From: Ooceraea biroi
Lineage: Eukaryota; Arthropoda; Insecta; Hymenoptera; Formicidae
Direction of reading: 5' to 3'
NCBI RefSeq assembly: GCF_003672135.1
Contig: NC_039514.1
Location: forward strand, 14,931,787-14,995,786
Length of the DNA stretch: 64,000 bases
The stretch's first letter is position 1, and the number at the start of each line of letters is the position of its first letter. Shown piece after piece: positions 1 through 13,560 of this stretch. Both the position numbers and the translations under genes were made by a program. The notes beneath the pieces were generated by a model that was not told the DNA's origin, made no database searches, and saw only the letters and a list, made by a program, of their open reading frames with translations.

Positions 1-50
1 GCTGAGTTCGTAGTGCGTCTCATGGTGTTACGTAATTGTCCGCCTCGCAG

Positions 51-230
51 CATGGGGCGGGCACGCCCCACCTGGCACCAGGTCGCCCATTTATCGTGCG
101 GGTTCTGGCGCAGACTGTGCTGGGACCCATAACTTCGTCCGTAATTTGTCATGACTACACGGAGATTATCGGTGTCGCTGACAGGCTTTTGGCTACCGCT
201 CGCAAGCGCGACTGCTGCTCCTCCCTCTGA
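51..230 (+). CDS. Candidate terminal exon, product unknown
   Basis: A pyrimidine-rich stretch ends in CAG at 48-50 and could be a splice acceptor. From 51 a frame stays open for 59 codons and ends in TGA at 228-230. The inferred peptide begins HGAGTPHL and ends in a cysteine pair, DCCSSL. Third positions look coding-like, but the region is GC-rich, where open frames arise easily. The phase would be 0. I see no domain and do not recognise the family. Upstream exons would lie outside the window. No polyadenylation signal was seen close downstream, which lowers confidence. It could be chance. Confidence 0.25.
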   Translation, partial: HGAGTPHLAPGRPFIVRVLAQTVLGPITSSVICHDYTEIIGVADRLLATARKRDCCSSL

Positions 231-3200
231 GGAGGATCCGTGATCTTGCGACGGATTAAAGGGACGTGTCACACCGATCATCCCTCACCGCGAAATAGCG
301 GAGAACCGGAAGCTCGGTTCATTGTGTGCCAGACGAAACGCGTTCGATTTTTAAATCGGGAATTTAATTGCTGTGTTTAACGCAAACGAAGAGAGAAACT
401 TTTAAATGCACCGTATAGTTTGCGAAATTCCGCCGGTTAATCGCTTGAAAAGTGATCAATTCCAACCATTAGTTTTCCATAAAATCTGCTAAATCTTTAA
501 AACCCTGATGTACCAGCGTTATGCATCTGAAATGCTGCGAAACAATCCCGCGTGCAGATTCGCGATCGTGTCAAGCCAGCCGGCGAGTTCGCGAACTTCC
601 AGAATAAGAAACTTTCGCGCTCTCGTTCTTCGTGCCTGGAAGAAAAGCGTCGCGACGCCGAGCGTCGTTTGCCGAGCACACAACGCGATTTGATTCACTC
701 GCTCCCTTGGCTTCTTCCCGTTTTCGCACGCGTGTCTGTGTAGGCGCTCCTATGTATGTACATGTCTACATGCGCGAATGTTGTGTGTGTGGAGGTGTGC
801 GTCGTAGTGTCACTAGCATGAGAAAGAAACGCGAGAGGAATAGACGGGCAGAAAGAGGAAGCAAGAGGGGAGAGAAAAGGCGCTCGCGCGCGAACAAGGG
901 TGTACGCGTGCTCTCTTTGCTTGTGTGTACGATGTCAATATTATACGACAAACACACTTAAATAGGCTTAAAATACTAACATCCACCTCGCGTCCTCCGC
1001 CGCTGTGTGAATTATCCGCGCGATGTGCACGACTTTATAAGAGTGCATTTGGTCGTTAGTGTCATTGGATAGCGCGGAGATACTCGTTCGAATTTGTACA
1101 CGATTGCTGGCCATTATCTCGCCGATTGTGCTCCCCATTTTCACTTGCATACGGCGTTGAATAAAAAACAGAAAATTAAATTATTATCTATAAACTGAAT
1201 ACACACATCGGTTCACTTGTGATTTTAATTCATTGTAGATATAAAAAAGAAATACAAGATAGTACAACCTTTGTGTTTTCGACTATTCTTATACCAATAA
1301 AACTTATTCAATTACGAATAAGTTTTGCTGAAACACGGAAAAGAAGTTTTGCTCCCGCGCTTTCCAACTCCTCTAGTAAGCAACTTCGAGTACAAAGGGG
1401 TTGATAACTCCGTAGCTTACAATTAAGGCGAAGCGTAACCGCCCCGAGGAAACGCCGAAAGTAAAAAGGGCCGAAGAGAACCGGTGCGCGTCGTGCGAAT
1501 TGAATGGCGATACCCATCGGTGCGTGGAACGCAACATTGAAATTGTAAGAGCTAACGAGATCAATGCTGAGGTTCAGCACTGGTGACTGGCTGTTTGCTG
1601 ATTGGCTTAAATCAACGTTAAGCTGATCCAATCCGCGCTCCCAGGCAGGCGGCCCCTTTCCTGCCCTTTCTCTGCGGGGCCGAAAACTTTGGGGTGAAAC
1701 GTACATCCCGATACACGTACATACACGGGCAGACCTTGAGGTTGTACGGAACTTGAGGTTACGGGATACGTTTAACGATGGGATTAGAAACCGAGATTCT
1801 TGTGTAGCCACTAGGCCGACCTATCGATCAACCTCACATCCTGCAGTTTCGATCTTGACCGCGCGATTTATCTCGCCAAACGCGAGTCCTTGCGGAAACT
1901 ATCTGGAATTTGATACCGCACCATTTGTTTTACGTTCAAAGAGATAGAGAAATTTGTATAATGCGATTATGTCTACCTCTAGCAACACGTACCACAACAA
2001 AGATAGATTGAAGAGCAAGGAGTATAATCTTTTTATTTTATTAAAAAAATAGTACGTTAAAAATAATTTTATAATCATTTCAATTATGGAATTACTGCTA
2101 AATACTGTGACGGTTTAGCTCAAAATTATTAGTTTTACGGCTTACTGTCGTCGGTAATCCACTTGACAGTTTCCGCTGTCGAGTAAAGTACTCTTCTGGG
2201 ACACGTTGAATTTTCTGGTCGATTTTTCGTCGTGAATGGCAAGTAGGAAACGTCTTCGAGATCAGATTCGTGAATGTCCTAAACGTTAGATCCACGCAGA
2301 GAAAAGCAACGGAAACTCTAATAGTTGAAACCCGGACAAAAGTCAGATGTCCGGGAGCAGAACCACATTGTGCGCGCTTGAATCGCCGTGAAATTTGTGT
2401 TGTGCCTTTTTCGTAAATGCCTTTGACATATCTCCATTCAATAAACGTGGCCAGGCGCGCCTCCTCGGACATGGACCTTCCCCGCGAGATAAACGGAAGA
2501 GAACGCAAGAAGGTGCGTTTTGATGAGGAGGGGGTGAGTCTTGTACGAGATTTGTATGAGATCGGTGATCGATTGTGAGAAACCACGTAGTCGTGCCGTA
2601 CCTGTGCCGAAAATATTTATTTTCAGCGAAGAATGCCGCGGCTTATCTCCGGGCCTCGGAACTTCGAAAATGTTTCCTGAACAAATTTGATCGGCAATTA
2701 GGATCCTCATGATAAAAGAGAGCGTTGAAAATGAAGAATACATGCTTTTCATCTAAAGTCATCGAATGCTATTTCGGACGTAAGAGTAACGATTATGTTA
2801 AAAATCGCAAATGTACACAGAAATTAACATATTTGTACTTAAGAATTCGTATCTTTCAATGTAATAAAATATATTAATTTATAGTGAAAGTATATAACTG
2901 TTGCAATTAGTAACTGAAAAATGTTGCACTTAAAGTTAACATTTATAGCATGATTATCAATATAATAAAAATAATTAAATACGATATCTAATGCATTAGA
3001 CAACAATAATAATTCGATACATTTTATTGAAATTCTTAATACGAGTCAATCGAGGATCAAGTTTTCCGACAGAAAATTGCAACGTTACGGGAAATCGGCC
3101 TATAAAGTCTTTCCCAGCCAATTTGTCGGGCTATCTGTTACTTGGGTACTCAGTGAATACCCCTACGCCGCCCAAATCGCCCCCAGGAAACGTCAGTATT

Positions 3201-6200
3201 CAAAGCGTAACGCCTCTGCCAGTCCCTGATCGTGCAATTTTGTCGCTAGCGCTCTTATGAGACTAATGTCGGTCGTGTATCGTTGGGGCGTGGTGCTTGA
3301 AAGGATGTGTACGTTACAGGGATGATATATCGATGTTGGACAGCAATAGCATGCAAAAGTGAACGAACCTGTGAGAATTTTGTCCGGAACTTCCGATCAT
3401 CAGAAAATACTTTAATATTTCTAAAAGCCACGCATATCCTCCTTGCTCCCTCCCTCCTAGAATGTGAAACTTCAATTTGACTTGATTTCAAAAACACACT
3501 GAAGCTTTGGCAAGTCACGGGATAGAATTATACGGTGCTTCAAAATGATCTTCGAAAGAAACTCGATGTTAGGCAAGACATCCTTTACGCAAGCAGCAAC
3601 AAGACAGTAAATCCCTCATTGACGGTATCGGCTCGTGTCAAGTCGTTTGCGAGCCACCCCGATGACTGCGCGTCGTGGCGCGAGCGCTAAAACAACATTT
3701 TAAGCGGACAAACGTGCATGGAAAATGGTAACAAAAGGCGTGACCGGGGCGGAACACATGTCCAAACATTAAGCACAATGTCCTCCGCCGGTTTAGAATT
3801 GCATCGAAAACCCACCACCCCTGGTACCCCCTTCGTCCTTTGCACCCCCTTTTCATCACGCTGCGTTCGGCTGCGTGCCGCCAACGGCAAAATGTTTGCA
3901 ATGCGTTACACGGGCATTCAGACCCCGGGAAACGCTCGGGTAAACGGTGCCTAAATGCCGTGCAATGGTCAAGAAATAGCCGAGGAGAATGACCGCCGAA
4001 AAGAGAAAATAACATAGAAAGAGGGGAACTGGTGTCACACTCATTGCCCAATGGACCAAGGTTTCATTGGCGCCCACGTCCCTTATGGACGGATTTCATT
4101 CACAAAAATCTTCCCTCGCGCCACTCATCGAACGGACATCATAAAACTCGTACATTTAACAAAGATATGTAGATATTTGTAGACATCAGTATCTATTTAT
4201 CAATGTGTCGCGCAGCTGTAAGAGTAATTGATGAATAAAAATCCGCGAAATGTGTAATTTTAACATACATATACATATATATTCATACATAAAATTAATT
4301 TTTGTTTGTGTATTAACCTAAGCGATATTATATAGCGCACAAGAAGCGCACTCACGCCAACAACAACCTAACAACACGTACCTCCATATAAGTAAGCATA
4401 TACGCGACGGAATCCCGAGGTCCTGGCAAAAAGGCGCGATCCAAAGTCCAAACAAACGTCCCCCTCGCGGGTGCCCCACGGTGCCCCATTGAAGATTCAC
4501 CGCAGGCTACAACAACGTCGGCGCTGTCTGCCCTTTCGTCGCCATAGAGCGAGTCTCTCTTCCGTCACTGGCTTTCTTCTCGGAGATACCCCATCGTGTC
4601 TATCGACCCCTCTTCTATTTTCGAGACTGAAGCTACACGCCGCCGCCGCTTGCCCCCGGGTTATGAGATTTTATGAGGGCGAAAGCGGTTTACGCGCGCT
4701 GGATCTCCACCGATCTGCTTTTCTCTTCACCCTGTCCCCCGATCGCAATGGCTGCCGCATGAGTACTCGCGGGGCCTCAAGAAGTAATAACGCCACGTCG
4801 ATCGAGAAATCCGCTGTGAAAGGGAGGCGCGAACAAACCAGTATTTCACGAAACAGATCCGAAACCGTGGTTATTTCAAAAAAGGAACGTCGCGCAACTG
4901 GGTGATCTCACTGAGTAACGCGTGCAATTCGTAAACTGTGGATTTTCCAAGAGCGCTGTGTAATCCGTTCGCGGGATTTGATGATCTAGGCGTGGTAATT
5001 TCCCGTCGTGCGTTTCCGACCGAGAGAGAGAGAGAAAGAGTTACGATTGTTTGACGAGATATGAGCGAGGAAGGATATGAAATAATCAACTTGATCCAAA
5101 ACGTCTTGTGTGGAAGCGACATAATCGAACGTGGTGGATGGATGTGCCTGATGCAACGAAGATGAGATCAGCGACGTCGACGACGGGAGTTAAAAATCAC
5201 TCCTTTCGCGCGGCTTTAGCCCTGCCTCTTGTAGAAAGTCAAACACGATCGTTAAGCGATATCGAGAAAACGTGTGCATTGCGACACTCGTTGGCGATAA
5301 CCTCTGGCACGAGCAACGGTGATGGAGCGTAGAGAAAACCTGTGGAGGAACCATACGAAGGTGGAGGACGGGGGAAAAAGAGGGAAAAACCTGAAAGAGA
5401 GGAAGAACTATTTTTCTTTCCCTCGTTACATCTCTGCCTCTTCTTCGTTACCGCGAAGAAGGCGGCGAGGCACGGTGCGCCGCCGCGTTCTCCGTTCTCG
5501 GATCTCCGAGAACGTGGACGCTATGTGGGTCGTTCCGTCTCATCTTGTTCCGCGAGCGTTCCGGGCCGCCTCGCGAGCCCAACTTGCGTCAATATTTGAC
5601 TCAAACACGTTAAAACAATACCCGTAGCCCCGTAGCGCGCGCGCGAGCACGGAGAGTCGTTCTGACGTACTTCCCGGAATTTTATCTCACGTCGGAAAAC
5701 GCCTAACGACTTCCCGCCAAGCGGAGGATTTTGGTGCCGCCGGTGGACGAGAGGAAGGTCCCCAGCGAGAGAGTACGCGAAAGGTCGCGTTAACCGCTCG
5801 CCGTCCCGTATGCATTCTCGTTCCTCTCGCGTTTCTTTAATTTTGCACGTGCTTCTTTCTGGCCACGTTCTGGCCCGTGCGCGCTCGCCAACTAAGTGGC
5901 ACACGGTGTCACATGTATGCAAAAATAAATCAGCCTGATTTTCCATGTAATTGGGACACCATTACCCATTTGGCTCTCGCAAAAAGTAACCAATAGACAA
6001 TTAAAATGTGAAGATAATTATTATTCTATGACTTAAAAATGATAATTTATGACATTAAAAAAAATCAATAGAAAACGCGCGAAAATTGATGATTCTTCTT
6101 TTTGAGATATCTTAAAAATGCAGAACAACTCTTGTTTTCTCATTATTCGGAATCAAGAGAGAAAGAAAATGTTATATGCACAGGCGAAGAACACTCCGTC

Positions 6201-9200
6201 GTTTACTTCCAAATTTGAATTATAGATAGAATAGTGGCGTTTCTCTAATCTTGCGTGGCGAGATTAGATTGTGTGTATCAAGACGACAGGAATGGTCTAG
6301 AGAGCGCTTAGACTTCAGAGAAACGGAAGTTAAGTGAAGATAACGCCGCGAAACGGAGAAAGGGGTCACGCGCGAACGTGAGAGCGCAATAACATCGCGT
6401 TCTCCTCGTCCTTTAAAAGACTTGGAATATTGTCCTGCAGTGCAAACAGTCCCAGACACATTCTGCGTTCCACTTTAGAGCCGGAGGCTGCGCGACAAGA
6501 CGCGACTTGCCGCGGTATGTTTGCCCGCAGGCAAATGTGTTTCCTTAGGCTGTCCGAAATGTTTGGACGGGCCCGTGCGCGCCCGCATAAGCGCTCAATG
6601 ATTCAATGGTAGATACCAGGACCGGATCAGCGAAGTGCAGGTAAGGGAAGAGGATGTCCATCTTTTTGAGCACTTGCGGAAATCTACCGTGATTCGTTGT
6701 CGTTGTCATCGTCGTGTCGTCGTCGTTGCCGAGCCAGCTCGATGTCCTGCTACGTGACCAGGGCTTCATTGATCGAGCGCCCTAAAAACAGCGTGAATCG
6801 ATATTACATTGGAGGAAGATAAAAACGACTTGATATACCACGTTTGAAGTAACGGTATTAAACATGTTATTAAAAAATTAATAAAGAGTCCTTGTCCTTA
6901 GCCTTTTGTTCAAACTTCATTATCAATTAATCAGTTATCAATTAAAGTTATCATATATATAAAAAAACTCGATTCATCTTTGCAGTACGATTTAAAGTAG
7001 ACGAAGAAGATGCGACTTAGTGATATAGTGATTTGGATACACGTAAAAAGAACAATACAATTTCCTGCGGCGTTTTATGATATCCGCGGACTGGGATATC
7101 CCGTATAATACCTACCACGTTCTCCATTTGCGTTCCATTTGATGGAGCTACGTTTCCGTCGAAACGTCGAAACGCGACACCGTTAAATGTCACCATCGGC
7201 ATCGCACTCCACGCGATACGTGTCACGACATTCGATGTCATGACAGCGAGCCATATCGCCGCACGGTATCTAATGCTAATGGCGCTTCACGCCCACACGC
7301 GCGCCGATCTCACGGGATCTCGGAGGCGGCTCAGGCGTCGGCGTCGGCGGCGTCATACGCTGCCATCTTACACGTCGTCACGTCGGCAGGTATACGGGTA
7401 TCCGTCCCATTTGCAACTAGTCGCATTATTGTTAGCCCGAGGTATCTCTGCCATACCGCGTGGTACACACGCTGCTTGTGTACACACGTATCTTCGGCTC
7501 AGGTACGTAGGTGGAGAGAGGTACCCACGTATGTACGAGGTCGCCTCGTTCTCAGATCGGGTTGGTGTTGCGCATCCGCGCCATGCATACTCACGACCAG
7601 GGTAAGCGAGTGTTAGATGCGCGCGCGCGCATTTGTGTACGTGTTTTGTATGTGTGAGAGAGCGGGTGTATCCAGGGGGTGGCGTAATATAGAGAGCGGC
7701 TAAAGGCGGACGTAATTTCCTGCCCGCCTGACAACGCTGCAGACATGTTTGCGTAACTAACACACGCAACCTACTTAGAGCCTACATGTGTCCCTACGAC
7801 AATGCGCCAACACACCTAATCTATTCCTGGCAGGTACCACGAGACGGTGGGTGTGTTACCATCGTCCATGTGTGCATGTGAGGACTGTGCAGCGCGCGAG
7901 CTCGCTTGCGATCCGGCCTGCAACGTCTACACATGGCCCAAGGGGCTTTGTTCGGAGTACTGAGGAGGGGTATCCACTGGCGGAGAAAGAGGGATAGAGG
8001 GTGAGGGAGAGAGAAGAATGGGAGATGGAGATCAGCATGGTGGTAAGTTTGCAAGGAAGCAGTAGTTGCACATATTAAATCACTCGACGCTTCTCGATCG
8101 ACTATAACAAATGGGGTGCATCGCGAAACAAAATTCTCCGCTTTTGTATCTCTAAAAGTCTTATTCCAACATTTCATTAAGTTTAAAAAAGATTTTTCAA
8201 CTTTTAGTCCTTAATAGTCCTTAACGCCCCTAGTAAAAAAATATTCCGATTGCGACAATGATAATGATAGTTGCAAATATTTACTAAGTGTATGTGCACC
8301 GAGAGTCTCAAACGCTTTCGCGTGGCTCGTTCACTCTCATTGTTCTGAACTCCTCCCATATCTGTATTTGTGTCAATTGCCACTCGAAGATCTCTGCAAT
8401 ATTGCCGGGATGTCTTCAGTTGTGCATAACTGATGTACGCAGCAAACCTTATCTCATATCCTGCGCGCGCCGGTTGCAAGGACGATGTCCTGGGGTGCAA
8501 GCTTGGTGAAAGTTGAATCGTACGCAGACAAGGAGCGCGGGGGTCTTGTCCAAATACTGACTCACTGCGACAACAGACTGGATTACCACTACCATCTTCA
8601 TCTACGTCATAGCGGCGAGCAGCAGGGTCGAAAGCTCAGCTGATTGCCTAGTATCACTCGTGGGGAAGAAACTGTCAGTTGTTTATTGTCACGCGCGGAA
8701 TGAGGCGATGTATCGACTGGTATATACGTAGACGAAGTAACGTAAACGTTTCACTTTTAGCATCGATTAGTCTTGAAGTAATCTTGAAGAATACTCTATC
8801 TTAAGGGACGTGTAACTTAAACAAGATGTATCATGATCATGTACGACAGTTCTTACAATATCTTGATTAAAAGTAAATATATATATTTTCAACTTATTAT
8901 CTTTCAGTGAAATTATTTTGCATCAAGCATCCAAAATGCGTGAAATTTCTTGAAAGATCCCGCGTATGTGTCATGTAGGGTGACATGCCCGTTGAGTCCT
9001 TGAAGTAGGGGCGTGCAAGGGCTTAAATCGTTAGGGCTACGTGTGAGGGTGAGAATTAAGTGTATCGGCTTACAATAATATGGGCTAATGCTATGCAAAA
9101 CAGAACCGCTGCATGGTTATTTTTCACCCGATCTCCGGGCATCGAATTAGATTCTTCAATTTGAGAGACAACTGAGAAATAATTCAATTATAAATATCGT

Positions 9201-9270
9201 GATTCTAATAAAAGTAATACAGAATTAATAGGATTCGGTTTTACCTGCTATAAAGCGGAGAAATACTTAC
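231..9270. other. Noncoding stretch with alternating GC- and AT-rich blocks
   Basis: No frame here has good splice or domain support. AT-rich blocks lie at about 1150-1340, 1950-2100, 2760-3060, 4130-4320, 5990-6170 and 6780-7010. CpG-rich blocks lie at about 5430-5900 and 7200-8060. A short (GA)n run sits at 5021-5040. A GTAAGT at 8041 follows an ATG at 8015, but nothing downstream joins it. Otherwise I see nothing specific. Confidence 0.6.
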
Positions 9271-9459
9271 AAGAGTTTTATGTTCCTTCGACTGCAATAT
9301 CTTCCCTACAAAGTATTCCAGGATATTAAGAGCAATTCCAAGATATCTCATCCATTTCACTTGAACGCATCGAGAATATACGCTATTGTTCGCTCTTTTT
9401 AATGTTACGGGGATATTCCTCGGAGAATATCCGTACAGCACCCAAAGGATATCCTCAGG
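9271..9459 (-). CDS. Candidate internal exon, product unknown
   Basis: On the minus strand an acceptor-like TTTCAAACAG ends at 9460, and a full GTAAGT donor starts at 9270. Between them are 63 open codons in phase 0/0. The peptide starts PEDILWVLYG, contains KWMRYLGIALN and ends SKEHKTL. It has no cysteine pattern or domain that I recognise. A second donor (AGCAG then GTAAAA) lies at about 9245. A phase-compatible acceptor with a CTAAC branch-like motif lies near 9000, followed by about 33 open codons, so a continuation is possible but unproven. No start codon is visible. The codon mix looks coding, but this is inference from one sequence. Confidence 0.33.
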
Positions 9460-10744
9460 CTGTTTGAAATGCCAGTGGCGTAACTGGGGCGCGGTTAGTA
9501 TGTCTCCAGTCGTAAACGTCAATTTTCAGCACACGTACACACGCATACAGACGAGTCGCCTAATACCAATTGCTACGTTCTTTGCGCCACGGCGATTCAT
9601 AATCAGCCCTCATTTCATTCTCGCTGCATTATTTGATGAAATGCATTATTTACATTCTTCGTAGTTATCGTGCTTCGATTTATCCCTCTAATTAAGCAAA
9701 CGGAAAATTGCAAAATTATGTTCCCGTGGTCCATCGCATTTCGTAATTTGGCGAAACCAATTACAAGCGCGCAAACTCTGCCGCATTCTTCCGATGAAAC
9801 TTTTCCGTGCATTACGATGTTCTGTCCCATGGGCAATTAGGGGCGAAGCGTAGCACACTGCAATAATTAATCCTCCAGGGTAGGCCCAACCACTTCCGGT
9901 GAAACTTTGAGCCTAATCTAACCGACCAATCGTTTCTTCTTTTCCTCGTCGGATGTAAATGTAAGCAATATCGCAATGTTGGCGCCAATGGTCCGCGCTC
10001 GAGTGACTGGTGCTGATTGATGTTGCGATGTTTGGCCAGAGGGTTGTTTCTGCGCACCCCACCCCCGACGGACCCAATAAGCACCTCACGCACATAGACG
10101 CGCGCCCGCGTGCACACGCGTCCACCTACGCCTAACTTCCCTGAAGAAGGTGGTGCCATTGTTTACACGAGCTGCAGCCCGTCTGTCGCGAAACCTCTTT
10201 CGACCGTCCTCCGCCATATCCCATGGGGGCGGGGAAGGGAGCTGGCTTTAAACCACCCCTGTTCGACGGGTCGACGACATCAATTTGTTGGATTTGAATC
10301 ATAGCCGGCGTAGAATTGATCGCCGACGGTATCGCCGAGTTGACGAGCTCGCGTGCTCTTCACGAAAATACTGGATCGTTATGATACCGATAAATATTTC
10401 CAGACTCTTTCACTCGTCGAGGTTAACGACTAAAATGTTGAAAATGATACGAGTAATGTTAGCAATGGTTAATGATTATATTAATTAAAGGGTATTTTCG
10501 TTCATCTCTCTATAATGTAAATGTTTGATTTGACATGGTAACAATTTCCGTCGATGATGTTCTTCGACAGGATTGCTTGACGAAAAGCGATCATTTTTCT
10601 CTCAATAGTCCGTTTCATCGCGTAGTTATGAAAGCAAAAAAAGTAGCAATGAAAAAATAGAGGAGATACAGAAATCTCGGTGGACGAGCGTGGAGATCGT
10701 TCAAGTATGGAAACAGCAACGATTGGATAAACAAAACTGTTTAC

Positions 10745-11056
10745 CGATAAACGCAATAATTGTCTCATATTTCCTACCGATCGTTCCACGCATGATTCGA
10801 CATCTAATATTCACTGTGTGAACCTTAACCGAATATTGAAACGCAATTCTCTCGGACGATCTGTCGAATGTAAAAGAATACAAAAATACGTCTTGTAAAG
10901 AATCTGCGTATGGTATAAAATTTGCCATCGCTAAACAATTTTGGTATAGCATTCTCATTTTAGTAAAATATACGTAATATAAAAATATAAGATTCTCGTA
11001 CAATTGATCCGCGCATTCCACATCTTTTAATTTGTCCGACAATTTGCGAGCGAGAT
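10745..11056 (-). CDS. Candidate internal exon, product unknown
   Basis: The minus-strand acceptor GTCGTTGACAG ends at 11057, and an ATCG|GTAAAC donor begins at 10744. The 312 nt between are open in one frame, phase 1 at both ends, giving about 103 codons. The frame stays open past the donor to 10701. The peptide has a helical, rather hydrophobic character, with patches such as LYENLIFLYYVYF and RMLYQNCLAMA. Other donors in the same frame (AAG|GTTCAC and ATCG|GTAGGA) would give a shorter exon. I do not recognise the family. No neighbouring exon could be joined with confidence. Confidence 0.33.
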
Positions 11057-13340
11057 CTGTCAACGACTAAAAGCACATGTACACGGGGGAGAAAAAAGCG
11101 GCATCGTTTCATCGGAACGTCCCCCAGCGACTTTATCTCGCGATTACAATGAGAATAATGAAATTCGCACGACTGGCCGTATAACGCCGAATTAAAATCG
11201 AGTTAAAATCACTCGCGCGCATGAACGAGGCGCGCGTTAAAACTCGTCCGAAAACGAGTGGCGATATATCGCCTGGTCCCGGTTTGACCCCAACCCTCAT
11301 CACCCCGGCCTGTTACCTCGTTGCTTCCCCGATCGTCGGCCGATGCGTGCCCCGCCGCCGCGCCCGCGGCCCAAAAGTGCATTAATTATACGAATGTGGA
11401 CGTGCGCGCGGTACGGGAATATTTTAATCTACTTAAAAAGCCATCCGTTTGAAAGTAATTATCACGATGAAATTAAAATGTCAACGGGGGCGGCGAGCGC
11501 GCTCGTGTTTGTGCTCCGCGATCGTCGCGCGCGCGTCCTGTTTACCTGCAAATCTAACTAATCTAAATGGTAATGCGACGGAATTACGATACGCGGTCCG
11601 TAGCTGCCCGCTCCTCTGGTGACCCCTGGTCTATCGACTCGCTCACTCACCCCTTCCTCCTCGATGCATTGTCATCGTGGACGCGTTAACAAACGTTTTA
11701 CGCTCGCAAAAATGTGCACCGATTTGTTCTTGGTGCGTGTGATGGATTTTAAACTCGCGATGAACTCGAAGTGAAATCAACAACGATCGTAAAGAGAATG
11801 AGTGATGAAATAATATTTCCAAAGATATCAGGAATTTATATGTAAATTAGATAGTTATGTATCGTGTTGGTGATGATACGATGTGAGAATGATAACAGCT
11901 TGATCCTGCATAAAGTCAATTGACATTATCACTGATATAAAGTACCAAAGCAAACATATATATACACTTGAGCAACATTAATGTAATTGGTAAACGCAGT
12001 TAAACATATTCATCTCAATTATATTGAATTAGTACTACAGTAACTGCTAACTAAAGTGCCTATACATACATGCGCTTGATTTTACAAAAATTTATGCTTA
12101 TGATTTTTTCTGGATTCTCTAGTTTCTCAGATTGTCGCCTCGTCATTTCGCAGCGACGAAGCAAATGGCAATGGATTCGCGCAAATGGCGTCATCCCGTA
12201 CGTTCCTCGTACGTGAGACCTCGAACCTTTCCTCCACGAAGAATGCAGCACGCATCGGGCACCGCAGCCAATTCCAATATTTGCAGAAACTCTGGCTACG
12301 AAAGTTTCACACGATTTACAGGTAAAAGCAGAAACGTCCGCGTTGGTTTAACGATTTCTTCAACGCTTCGCGAGAATATGGCCCACGTAGCAAGTGACAT
12401 ATATGTAAACGATACCCAACGTTTGATGATCTTTGTTGATGCAATAGTTTTCTCGTTGAAGCATATTTGCATATACGATAGCAAACCTAAAATCTTCAAT
12501 CTTCGATCATTAAGCACTCTCAAAATTATTAGCCTCGCGCTACATGATTCATAATGCACTTCATGCAATTTTCCATCAGTTTCCTCTCTTCTACTTCTTT
12601 TTACTGACTTTATATTTTTTTTATAATATCCTTTTCTTTTGAAAAATTTTAGCAATTAAGATTTCTTCCGGCCTTGCCAGAAATATGAACTCAATGATTA
12701 ACGAATCTTCTGTTATTACACAGAAACTGATTTACTCTACCAACATCATTGTGTGCGCGCGCGCATAGCCAAGCCGTGGGGCAATCTTGGCGAAGCGACA
12801 AGACGATGTTGGGAGCGCATGCCAGCGAATGGCCAAAAGCGGCCTCCACGGGGGTGGAGCTGCAGGTCCAGCAATCGACCGCGTGAAATCGACCACCTCG
12901 CACTACTCCTCCACCCGTTCCCTCGGCCCTCCGCCTCACTATCACTCCCTCTCTCTTGCGCGCGCGCTTCCTCCGCATACCGTCGTCCTGCGAGATTCCC
13001 TCCCTCTCTCCCCGTCGTTCTCCCCGATTCCACTATCCACCCTCGTGCTCGTTGTATTATCGTACGGCCGCACAGGCTAGCCCCTACATCGTCAACATGT
13101 CCGGAACAAGCAAGCGCGCTCGTGCACTTCCACACGTACACCCTCCCTCAGTATACGTGCACGGATATAGGCGCGCACGATTGTCAACGTGCGCTTCGGG
13201 ATACGCGAGAGCACTATCGCCCCGGCAATGTACCCCGCATCAGTGTGTGACGTGATTAAACCGCCCGTTCCTACCCCCCGTTCCGCCCTTCCTGCCTCCA
13301 CTCGCACAGGGAGCAACCACCCTCGCCCGCTCTCGCCGCA
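11057..13340. other. Noncoding stretch
   Basis: CpG-rich around 11180-11700, AT-rich at 11780-12060 and 12540-12720, then GC-rich from 12750. The overlapping open frames at 12750-13250 on both strands are a by-product of high GC and few stop trinucleotides. I see no supported gene. Confidence 0.5.
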
Positions 13341-13364
13341 TCAGCCGCCCCGTTCCTCCCTGCA

Positions 13365-13430
13365 TTCTATCACTCTCTCTTTCTCTTTCTCTCTCCATCC
13401 TCCTCTTCCTCCACTTCCTCCTATCCCTCC
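13365..13430 (+). repeat. Polypyrimidine tract
   Basis: A CT-rich run (CTCTCTTTCTCTTTCTCTCTCC and similar) directly precedes a very CpG-rich block at 13430-13620. Together they resemble a promoter-proximal or regulatory region, but no transcript can be assigned. Confidence 0.5.
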
Positions 13431-13487
13431 CGGCGGCGCTCGCCCGCCGCGGCTCGCCGACAACTGCCGGCGGCCAACATGGCCGCC

Positions 13488-13515
13488 GCTAATTAGCGCC
13501 TAATTATTATTTATT
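13488..13515. promoter_or_regulatory. Clustered homeodomain-type sites in a CpG-rich block
   Basis: The palindrome GCTAATTAGC (13488-13497) is followed at once by CCTAATTATTATTTATTGC. Both carry the TAATTA core bound by homeodomain proteins. They sit in otherwise extremely GC-rich sequence, so an AT-rich cluster here is conspicuous. Regulatory function is inference only. Confidence 0.25.
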
Positions 13516-13560
13516 GCATCGGACGCGGCCCACGCTCGATGCCTGCACCCCGACGCCGCG

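Noticed and set aside
1308..2586. Minus-strand open frames of 167 and 162 codons
   Set aside because: No domain, no convincing splice sites, and composition like the surrounding noncoding DNA. Frames of this length are expected by chance in 64 kb.
6426..6450. Partial resemblance to the start of miR-1000 (ATATTGTCCTG)
   Set aside because: The match ends after 11 nt and no hairpin partner is visible.
8015..8046. ATG followed by a GTAAGT donor, possible first exon
   Set aside because: The frame is nine codons in a GA-rich stretch, and no acceptor in phase was found downstream.
12746..13503. Several overlapping frames over 100 codons on both strands
   Set aside because: They sit in a GC- and pyrimidine-rich block with few stop trinucleotides. 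Peptides are low-complexity Pro/Ser/Arg.
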